Positions 1-5,353 of a stretch of 5,353 nt of DNA are shown here, piece by piece. The stretch lies in NCBI GenBank assembly GCA_020061125.1, contig JAGUYV010000168.1:1-5353 (forward strand), given 5' to 3'. Source of the stretch: a bacterium. GTDB taxonomy: Bacteria > UBP15 > UBA6099 > DSWB01. The notes beneath the pieces were generated by a model, which searched no databases, was not told the origin of the DNA, and was given only the letters and a program-made list of their open reading frames with translations. Each line of letters begins with the position of its first letter. The first letter of the stretch is position 1. The position numbers were made by a program, and so were the translations under genes.

Positions 1-1636
1 CGAGGCGCGCAACCTGGCCTCCGTGCACTCGCAGCGCGGGCACCTGTTCCTGCTTCTGGGCGCGGTGTTCCAGGACCAGGCGTATTTCGAGAAGGCATGC
101 GACGAAAGCAGCCGCGCCGTGCGCATCTGCCCGGAGTGCGCCGCGGGCTTCGTGAACCGTGGCGCGTGCAAGTGGTACCTCGGAGACGACAAGGGCGCGC
201 TGCGCGACATGGAGCACGCGGTGTACAAGCTGCGCCCCGACGACCCGCTGGTCTACAATGTGTACGCGGAAACTCTGCTGCGCCGCCACACACGGCCCGC
301 GCTCGAACGCGCCATCGCCATCCTCCAGATCTCGCTGCAACTCGAGCCCAACCAGCCGCGCGTGTACAACAACCTGGGCACGGCGTTCACCATGAGCGGG
401 CGCAAGGACGCGGCCGTGGCCATGTTCCGCAGGGCGCTGGAACTTGAGCCGGGCTACATCGAGGTGTACCGCGCGCTGTCCCGCCTGCACGAGTCCATGG
501 GCGACTGCGCGCGCAGCGTGGGCTATCTCGAAGACGCGCGCGATTACATCAAGAATTCCGGCGCGGACGCGGCCAAAAGCCTCCAGAGCCTGGATGTCAA
601 CATGGAGCTTGCCATCCGCTATCACGCCTGCGGGTGGGACCGCCTGTTCTTCGACCAGATGCAGCAGGCATACGACACCTTCCGTCAGCCGGACGGAACC
701 TACGCCCTCGACTTCTTCCAGGCCGTGGGCACGGCTTTCCGCGAGATAGGCCGCCAGGACATCACCGCGCGCATCCACGCCCAGGCGCGGCCGCTTTTCC
801 CCTCGTACCGGCTGTTCGACATGTACGAATCCCTGCGCGCCGCGGACTGTGCGCAGAGCGTCCCGGCCATGCGCCGCGCGGTCATGCTCTCGCCACAGGA
901 TTTCAGCCTGCGCGTGGGCTACGCCTCGACCCTGGCCGCGTGCCGGCTCCCCGCGGACGCGCAGCGCCAGCTCCTGGCCGCCAAAGCGCTCAACCCCCGC
1001 GAAAAAGGCCTCGACGCCCTGTTCAAGGATCTGTACAAAACCACCAGCGGCATAAAAATCAAAGGCGAATCCGGCAAGTACAAAATCAATGTGTTTACGA
1101 ACGGCAAGGTGAACGCCGCGGACGAGGCCCTGTTCCTCGAAACCGCGCTGGCCGAAGCCGAAGCACAGGGCGTCAACGCGCCGGAAATCATGCGCGCCCT
1201 GGCCGATTTGCATCGCGCCTCCGGTGACTGCGAGGCCGCCGCGGACCTCTACAAAGAGGCCGTGCGCATGAACCCGGACAACATCAGCCTGCTCACCCGC
1301 CAGATCCGCACCCTGGCCGCATGCGGCCTCAACGACGACATCGCCGCGCCCCTCACCGCCCTGTTCGAGGACTTCGACAAGGACTATGTCTTCTACCTCG
1401 AAACCGGCGCCATGTTCCGCGACCTGGGCCAGCCCGAAAAGGCCGTGCAGCTTTACCGCGAATTCTCCAGAGCCTTGCCCGACATCGGCCTGGCCGATCT
1501 GTTCCGCGAATGCGGCGCCAACGACTGCGCCCGCTGCCTGCCCCTGCTGCACAAAGTCGCGGCCATGGAGCCGGGCGCAAAAGACCTCCGCGAACACCTC
1601 GAACAAACCCGCAAAACCTGCGCCGCGCGCAAATAA
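1..1636 (+). CDS. TPR-repeat protein, 5'-partial, internally duplicated
   Basis: The reading frame is open from base 2 to the TAA at 1634-1636, giving 544 visible residues. Residues before the GTG at 23 already look like repeat sequence, so that GTG is probably internal and the true start lies left of the window. Clear 34-residue TPR units match the W4-L7-G8-Y11-A20-F24-A27-P32 pattern: residues 119-152 (bases 356-457), 394-427 (1181-1282) and from about 462 (1385 on); a looser one starts near residue 47. Residues 154-304 and 395-530 align as a diverged duplication, separated by a non-TPR, lysine- and glycine-rich stretch (about bases 1036-1110). There are 14 cysteines, four of them in a D-C pair at TPR positions 16-17. 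No membrane segment is visible; a signal peptide would be off-window. TPR arrays mediate protein-protein contacts, but partner and pathway are unknown. The next gene is 198 bases away with its own promoter candidate, so co-transcription is doubtful. Confidence 0.9.
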   Translation, partial: EARNLASVHSQRGHLFLLLGAVFQDQAYFEKACDESSRAVRICPECAAGFVNRGACKWYLGDDKGALRDMEHAVYKLRPDDPLVYNVYAETLLRRHTRPALERAIAILQISLQLEPNQPRVYNNLGTAFTMSGRKDAAVAMFRRALELEPGYIEVYRALSRLHESMGDCARSVGYLEDARDYIKNSGADAAKSLQSLDVNMELAIRYHACGWDRLFFDQMQQAYDTFRQPDGTYALDFFQAVGTAFREIGRQDITARIHAQARPLFPSYRLFDMYESLRAADCAQSVPAMRRAVMLSPQDFSLRVGYASTLAACRLPADAQRQLLAAKALNPREKGLDALFKDLYKTTSGIKIKGESGKYKINVFTNGKVNAADEALFLETALAEAEAQGVNAPEIMRALADLHRASGDCEAAADLYKEAVRMNPDNISLLTRQIRTLAACGLNDDIAAPLTALFEDFDKDYVFYLETGAMFRDLGQPEKAVQLYREFSRALPDIGLADLFRECGANDCARCLPLLHKVAAMEPGAKDLREHLEQTRKTCAARK

Positions 1637-1645
1637 CCCCGCCCC

Positions 1646-1662
1646 GCGCCGCGCGCATTTTT
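1646..1662 (+). terminator. weak intrinsic terminator candidate after the TPR gene
   Basis: GCGC (1646-1649) can pair with GCGC (1653-1656) over a CGC loop, followed by A and five T (1658-1662). It starts 9 bases after the TPR stop codon. The U-tract position is right, but a 4-bp stem is very short and GC alternation is common here by chance, so this is tentative. Confidence 0.25.
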
Positions 1663-1667
1663 GATCC

Positions 1668-1697
1668 TTTACAAACCCGCCGCGCGTGTGGTATCGT
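1668..1697 (+). promoter_or_regulatory. sigma-70-like promoter candidate for the acyl-CoA dehydrogenase
   Basis: TTTACA (1668-1673, five of six matches to TTGACA) and TATCGT (1692-1697, four of six to TATAAT) are separated by 18 bases. A TG at 1689-1690, one base before the -10, makes it an extended -10 element. It sits in one of the few AT-rich stretches of the window, right after the TPR gene. The start site would fall near 1704, giving a leader of about 130 bases. This is prediction by eye only. Confidence 0.4.
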
Positions 1698-1816
1698 TGC
1701 ATGTGAATTTAGTAACAACCTCACTTGAATAGGGCGCGGGTTCCGGCGGAGCGCCGCCCCGGCGGGCCTCTTCTCCGTTCCGCAACAGACCCCGGCCTCC
1801 CGCGCCACACAAAAAC

Positions 1817-1826
1817 GAAAGGGTGG
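1817..1826 (+). promoter_or_regulatory. ribosome binding site that decides the acyl-CoA dehydrogenase start
   Basis: The purine-rich GAAAGGGTGG ends 8 bases before the ATG at 1835, a normal Shine-Dalgarno distance. An in-frame GTG at 1823 lies inside this stretch and has no separate site of its own. The in-frame ATG at 1862 has AAGGGA only one base upstream, too close to serve. The site therefore favours 1835. Confidence 0.5.
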
Positions 1827-1834
1827 TTCTCGAC

Positions 1835-3685
1835 ATGGCTTTCCGCGTTGACAGAAGGGACATGGATTTCATTCTCAAGGAGCAGCTCGACCTCAACAAG
1901 CTCCTGTCGTTCGACGCGTTCAAGGACTTTTCCCTGGACGACTTCGACATGACCATCACCGAGGGCATCCGCCTGGCCGTGGAGAAGGTGGCCCCCACCA
2001 ACAAGGAGGCCGACCGCATCGGCGCGCAGTACGACAAGGCCACGGCCAAGGTCACCGCGCCCCAGTGCCATGTGGATTTGTACAAGGAATACTGCGAGAA
2101 CGGGTGGCTCGGAATCGCGGCCAATCCCGAGTTCGGCGGACAGGGCTTCCCCGGCGCCGTGGCCATCGCCGTGGGCGAAGCCATGGTCAGCGCCTCCGTC
2201 ACCTTCATGATGACCCCGGGCCTCACCCGCGGCGCGGGCCATGTCATCGAACACTTCGGCACAGACGAGCAGAAGGCCGCTTACCTCGAAAAGATGTACA
2301 CCGGCGAGTGGGCCGGCACCATGTGCCTCACCGAGCCGGGCGCGGGCAGCGCCGTGGGCGACCTCAAGTGCAGCGCCAAAGACGCGGGCAACGGCAAGTT
2401 CCTCATCTCCGGCGTCAAGAGCTTCATCACAAGCGGCGACCACAACTTCACGGACCAGATCATCCACCTGGTCCTGGCCCGCATCGAGGGCGACCCCGTG
2501 GGCATGAAGGGCGTGTCCCTGTTCATCGTGCCCAAGCTCAAGATCAACCCCGACGGCTCCTGCGGCGAACTCAACGATGTGGTCTGCGGCGGCATCGAGC
2601 ACAAAATGGGCATCCACGGCAGCCCCACCTGCACCCTCAACTTCGGCGAAAAAGGCACATGCGAGGGCGAACTCATCGGACAGCGCGGCAAGGGCATCGT
2701 CGCCATGTTCCTGCTCATGAACGAAGCCCGCATCGGCGTGGGCATCCAGGGCATGAGCCAGGCCGCCGCCGCCTACCAGGAAGCCCTCGACTACGCCAAA
2801 GAGCGCATCCAGGGCGTGGACATCCTGGACATGAAAGACGCCAACGCCCCGCGCGTGCCCATCATCAAGCACCCCGACATCCGCCGCATGCTCATGACCA
2901 TGAAAGCCCTCACCGAAGGCTCCCGCGCGCTCCTCTATAAAACCGCTTTCTACGCCGACATCGCCATGAACAGCCCCGATGAAAAAGAGCGCGAGAAATA
3001 CCACGACCTCGTCGAGCTGCTCACGCCCATGTGCAAGGCCTACTGCACCGACGCCGCCGTGCGCTCCACCGGCGAAGCCGTCATGATCCTCGGCGGCTAC
3101 GGCTACTGCGCCGAATACCCCATCGAGCAGTACTACCGCGACACCAAGATCGCGTGCATCTACGAAGGCACCAACGGCATCCAGGCCCTGGACCTGCTCG
3201 GCCGCAAGGTCGGACTCAAGGGCGGCATGGTGTTCCTGTCCTTCATGATGGCGCTCAACAAATTCATTGACGCCAACAAGGACCACGCCGTGATCGGCCC
3301 CAATGTAAAGACCCTGGCCGAGGCGCGCGACAAGCTCGCCGCATCCGTGGCCAAGTTCCAGTCCCTGGGCAAGAAGGATCCTTATTATCCCGTGCTGTGC
3401 GCCACCCCGTTCCTGGAAATGTTCTCCGAAGTCGTGGTCACGCAGCTTCTGCTGGAGCAGGCCCTGATCGCGGGCGACAAACTCGGCGCCATCCTGGCCG
3501 AAAAGGGCGCCGCGGACGACGCGGACAAAAAGAAAGCCGCGATCGCCGAAAGCAGCGAGGCCGCCTTCTACCACAACAAGATCTGCACCGCCGCCTTCTA
3601 CGCCAGCCAGATCCTGCCCGGCGTGTTCGCCAAGCACTACAGCTTCGAAACAGGCGACAAATCCGCCCTGGATGTGGTGCTCTAA
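1835..3685 (+). CDS. acyl-CoA dehydrogenase, large DmdC/AcdA-like form
   Basis: This 616-residue flavoenzyme should oxidise an acyl-CoA to the trans-2-enoyl-CoA in the cytoplasm, passing electrons from FAD to electron-transfer flavoprotein. It starts with the short N-terminal module of the roughly 600-residue subfamily (DRRDMDFILKEQ near residue 6). The alpha-helical N-domain and the beta middle domain follow, with signature TEPGAGSAVGDL (166-177) and KSFITSG. The C-terminal helical domain carries IEHKMGIHGSPTC and GGYGYCAEYPIEQYYRD. The catalytic base is E444 in IYEGTNGIQALDL. About 170 further residues correspond to the extra C-terminal domain of this subfamily, which includes 3-methylmercaptopropionyl-CoA dehydrogenase DmdC. 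One oddity is alanine at 173, where the signature usually has aspartate. ATG 1835 is preferred over GTG 1823 from the ribosome binding site and the family N-terminus. No electron-transfer flavoprotein, thiolase or CoA-ligase gene is adjacent, so the substrate (fatty, branched, aromatic or sulfur-containing acyl-CoA) is open. Confidence 0.95.
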   Translation: MAFRVDRRDMDFILKEQLDLNKLLSFDAFKDFSLDDFDMTITEGIRLAVEKVAPTNKEADRIGAQYDKATAKVTAPQCHVDLYKEYCENGWLGIAANPEFGGQGFPGAVAIAVGEAMVSASVTFMMTPGLTRGAGHVIEHFGTDEQKAAYLEKMYTGEWAGTMCLTEPGAGSAVGDLKCSAKDAGNGKFLISGVKSFITSGDHNFTDQIIHLVLARIEGDPVGMKGVSLFIVPKLKINPDGSCGELNDVVCGGIEHKMGIHGSPTCTLNFGEKGTCEGELIGQRGKGIVAMFLLMNEARIGVGIQGMSQAAAAYQEALDYAKERIQGVDILDMKDANAPRVPIIKHPDIRRMLMTMKALTEGSRALLYKTAFYADIAMNSPDEKEREKYHDLVELLTPMCKAYCTDAAVRSTGEAVMILGGYGYCAEYPIEQYYRDTKIACIYEGTNGIQALDLLGRKVGLKGGMVFLSFMMALNKFIDANKDHAVIGPNVKTLAEARDKLAASVAKFQSLGKKDPYYPVLCATPFLEMFSEVVVTQLLLEQALIAGDKLGAILAEKGAADDADKKKAAIAESSEAAFYHNKICTAAFYASQILPGVFAKHYSFETGDKSALDVVL

Positions 3686-3733
3686 AGCAATCCGCCTTTA
3701 TGCTTTTGCAGTTGTGTTGAATTGAATTACAAT

Positions 3734-3793
3734 ACCAATCCGCAGTCAAATCCAGAGGGGGCGCAAGCCCCCTCTGCCGTTGATGCGATTGGT
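3734..3793. terminator. 60-base nested hairpin between convergent genes, likely bidirectional terminator
   Basis: The core is a perfect 10-bp stem, CAGAGGGGGC (3753-3762) with GCCCCCTCTG (3767-3776), closed by a GCAA tetraloop. Below a symmetric 3x3 internal loop the arms pair again: TCAA (3746-3749) with TTGA (3780-3783), GCA (3742-3744) with TGC (3784-3786), and ACCAATC (3734-3740) with GATTGGT (3787-3793). Only single-base bulges at 3741 and 3745 interrupt these. It lies 48 bases after the dehydrogenase stop and 29 bases beyond the epimerase stop. No run of T follows on the plus strand; on the minus strand, bases beyond either the core or the full hairpin are only mildly T-rich. Termination is inferred from position and the strong core. 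Confidence 0.6.
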
Positions 3794-3822
3794 CAATGGA
3801 ACCGCCTGGTTGCCGCCGGGGT

Positions 3823-4749
3823 TCAGTCGCGGAGGGACTCTTCGGTGCGGCGCAGGCCCTGGTCGAGGGTCACGCGGGGCGCGTAGCCGAAGGTGTCGCG
3901 GGCCAGGCTGATGTCCGCGAGCGAGTGCTTGACATCCCCGGCGCGCGATGCCACGAACTCGGGCTTCACGGCCGTGCCCAGGATGGCGTTGACGCGCTCG
4001 ATGAGGTCGAGGATGGACACGCGCTCGCCGCAGGCGATGTTGCACACCAGGCCGTCGGGCGTGCGCGGCGCGCGCGCGGCCTGCAGGTTGGCGTCCACCA
4101 CATTGTCTATGTAGGTGAAGTCCCGGGTCTGCAGCCCGTCGCCGTGCACGGTGGGGGACACGCCCGCGCGGATCATTTTGATGAACTTGGGAATCACGGC
4201 CGCGTATTCGGAATGCGGGTCCTGGCGCGGGCCGAACACATTGAAATAGCGCAGACACACCACGCTCAAGTTGAAGACATTGTGGAACACGCGGGCGTAG
4301 TGCTCGCCTATGAGCTTGCCCGCGGCGTAGATGGACTTGGGGTTGGTGGGCATGGATTCGACTTTGGGCAGGGTGGGGGAGTCGCCGTACACACTGGAGG
4401 ACGAGGCCATGACCACGCGCCGCACGCCCGCGTCGCGCGCGGCCAGCAGCACATTGAGCGTGCCGGTGACATTGGCCTCGTTGGTGGCGCTGGGGTTGGC
4501 GATGGAGCGCGGCACCGAGGGGATGGCCGCCTGGTGCAGCACGAACTCCACGCCTTGCATGGCCCGCCGCAGGGTGGACTCGTCCAGCAGGCTGCCCTCC
4601 ACCACTTCGCACCGGCCCGCAAACGGTTCCAGATTCCTGCGCTTGCCCGTAAAAAAGTTGTCAATCACGCGAACCGGCTGCCCCTCGGACACAAGCCGCT
4701 CGACTATGTGCGAGCCGATGAAGCCCGCGCCGCCCGTGACTAAATACAT
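3823..4749 (-). CDS. NAD-dependent nucleotide-sugar epimerase/dehydratase (extended SDR, UDP-hexose 4-epimerase-like)
   Basis: This complete 308-residue cytoplasmic enzyme most likely inverts C4 of a UDP-sugar. The N-terminal Rossmann motif is TGGAGFIG (residues 5-12), with D30-N31 placed for the NAD ribose. The catalytic set is the serine run 116-119 in MASSSSVYGD plus Y141 and K145 of YAAGK. Substrate-side family motifs are SVPRSI (78-83), RYFNVFGPRQDP (167-178), GDGLQTRDFTYIDNVVDA (203-220) and AGDVKHSLADISLA (270-283). The last three recall the UDP-GlcNAc 4-epimerase group (WbpP/Gne), but this protein is shorter than WbpP (about 340 residues), and GalE-like or UDP-glucuronate epimerases remain possible. 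The start sits directly before the Rossmann strand, with GGTGA 9 bases upstream. It follows the aminotransferase gene by 36 bases on the same strand, so both probably share a transcript and act on the same sugar or glycan pathway. Confidence 0.92.
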   Translation of the reverse strand: MYLVTGGAGFIGSHIVERLVSEGQPVRVIDNFFTGKRRNLEPFAGRCEVVEGSLLDESTLRRAMQGVEFVLHQAAIPSVPRSIANPSATNEANVTGTLNVLLAARDAGVRRVVMASSSSVYGDSPTLPKVESMPTNPKSIYAAGKLIGEHYARVFHNVFNLSVVCLRYFNVFGPRQDPHSEYAAVIPKFIKMIRAGVSPTVHGDGLQTRDFTYIDNVVDANLQAARAPRTPDGLVCNIACGERVSILDLIERVNAILGTAVKPEFVASRAGDVKHSLADISLARDTFGYAPRVTLDQGLRRTEESLRD

Positions 4750-4785
4750 AATCTCGTTTCACCCCGTTCCGTGGCGCGCGCCGGT

Positions 4786-5353
4786 TCAGCGCGCTTTCAG
4801 GTATTCCACGGTTTTTTCCACCACGAAGGTTTGCTGCTCCCGCGTGATTTCCGGGAACATGGGCAGCGCGCAGATGACCTCGCAGATGCCCTCGGCCACG
4901 GGCATTTCGCCCGCCCTGTATCCCAGGAACTCAAACACCGGCGCCAGGTGCAAAGGTTTCGGATAATAGACATTTGTTCCGACGCCCTGTTCCCCCAGAA
5001 AAGCGGTGAGGCCGCCGCGGTCCGCAGTGCGGATGTTGAACGAGTTGAATGTGTGGCGGCAGTTGGGCGCTTCGGACGGCAGGACCAGGAACCGGTCCGC
5101 GTCCGGCGCCGGGCCGCCGAGGTCCGCGGCCTCGAACACGGGCACGCCCGCTTTATCCGCATATTCCCGGAACAGTTGGGAATAAAACGCGGCTTTTTGT
5201 TTGCGCGCGGCCAGGGCTTCGTCAATGTGCGCGAGCCTCACGAGCAGGACCGTGGCCTGCAGGGTGTCCAGGCGGCTGTTGTAGCCGGACTCGGTGAAAT
5301 CGTAGGCGCGGGGCGCGCCGTGCACGCGCAGCACGCGGCACGCGTCCGCCACG
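4786..5353 (-). CDS. DegT/DnrJ/EryC1/StrS-family sugar aminotransferase, 5'-partial
   Basis: The visible 188 residues are the C-terminal half of a PLP-dependent transaminase that converts a keto-sugar nucleotide to an amino sugar, usually with glutamate as donor. Family landmarks in order are ESGYNSRLDTLQATVL (residues 21-36 from the window edge), the small-domain strand FNSFNIRTADR (102-112), TNVYYPKPLHL (126-136) and CALPMFPEIT (161-170). The reading frame is open at the right edge. A GTG there (5352-5350) is not a likely start, because the sequence begins mid-domain, just after where the PLP-binding lysine should lie. Roughly the first 190 residues, lysine included, are therefore outside the window. 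The family normally has Arg-Asp where this protein has R112-G113. It is encoded upstream of the epimerase in the same orientation, which supports nucleotide-sugar biosynthesis for a surface glycan. Its exact substrate cannot be given. Confidence 0.92.
   Translation of the reverse strand, partial: VADACRVLRVHGAPRAYDFTESGYNSRLDTLQATVLLVRLAHIDEALAARKQKAAFYSQLFREYADKAGVPVFEAADLGGPAPDADRFLVLPSEAPNCRHTFNSFNIRTADRGGLTAFLGEQGVGTNVYYPKPLHLAPVFEFLGYRAGEMPVAEGICEVICALPMFPEITREQQTFVVEKTVEYLKAR

Noticed and set aside
1703-1724. CRP/FNR-like half-sites GTGA and TCAC downstream of the promoter candidate
   Set aside because: The half-sites are 14 bases apart rather than the usual 6 to 8, so they do not form a normal operator for that family.
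1721-3637. 638-codon open frame on the minus strand opposite the acyl-CoA dehydrogenase
   Set aside because: Its translation is a low-complexity run rich in His, Gly, Val, Ala and Asp, as expected from the complement of a GC-rich gene; the plus-strand gene has clear family motifs throughout.
3706-3733. Possible plus-strand promoter, TTGCAG, 16 bases, TACAAT
   Set aside because: The -35 matches only three of six bases, the start would fall inside the hairpin, and no plus-strand gene follows. AT-rich background explains the -10 match.
3688-3743. Direct repeat CAATCCGC at 3688-3695 and 3736-3743
   Set aside because: Two 8-base copies 48 bases apart, with no further copies noticed and no mobile-element gene between them, are not enough to call an attachment site or target duplication.
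3796-4743. 315-codon open frame on the plus strand opposite the epimerase
   Set aside because: It is a compositional shadow with no recognisable motif, and the minus-strand protein is an unmistakable SDR epimerase over the same span.
4773-4782. 10-base palindrome GGCGCGCGCC in the gap between the two minus-strand genes
   Set aside because: GC alternation of this kind is frequent in the window; as a hairpin it gives only a very short stem, with no U-tract.
1-5353. CRISPR array, tRNA, rRNA, insertion sequence or phage features
   Set aside because: No regularly spaced repeats, tRNA-like cloverleaf, transposase or integrase coding sequence was seen by reading both strands.

Overview
This is a GC-rich window from a bacterium, with the look of a Gram-negative anaerobe or environmental lineage. 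The acyl-CoA dehydrogenase resembles the large form common in Desulfobacterota, and the G/C-stem, GCAA-loop hairpin after it fits that. No rRNA or other taxonomic marker is present, so the assignment is only a lean. The window holds four genes in two blocks: two on the plus strand, the first cut by the left edge, and two on the minus strand, the first-transcribed one cut by the right edge.

Plus strand: bases 1-1636 encode the C-terminal 544 residues of a cysteine-rich tetratricopeptide-repeat (TPR) protein of unknown role. It contains a diverged internal duplication of about 140 residues, and a D-C pair recurs at the same place in four repeats. A 198-base gap (1637-1834) follows, with a weak terminator candidate, a sigma-70-like promoter candidate and a leader of about 130 bases. 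The next gene (1835-3685) is a complete 616-residue acyl-CoA dehydrogenase of the large DmdC/AcdA-like type with its catalytic glutamate in place. It should oxidise an acyl-CoA to the 2-enoyl-CoA and pass electrons to electron-transfer flavoprotein; the substrate cannot be read from the sequence.

Convergent gap (3686-3822): a 60-base nested inverted repeat (3734-3793), whose core is a perfect 10-bp stem closed by a GCAA tetraloop, lies between the converging genes. It is probably a shared terminator but is longer than usual and lacks a U-tract on the plus strand.

Minus strand: a DegT/DnrJ/EryC1/StrS-family sugar aminotransferase (right edge to 4786, N-terminal half outside) is followed after 36 bases by a 308-residue NAD-dependent nucleotide-sugar epimerase (4749-3823). 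The pair looks like the end of an operon making a modified, probably amino, nucleotide sugar for a surface polysaccharide or glycan.

The two blocks have no evident functional link. I do not see a convincing new biological system here. The most distinctive items are the nested hairpin and the architecture of the TPR protein.
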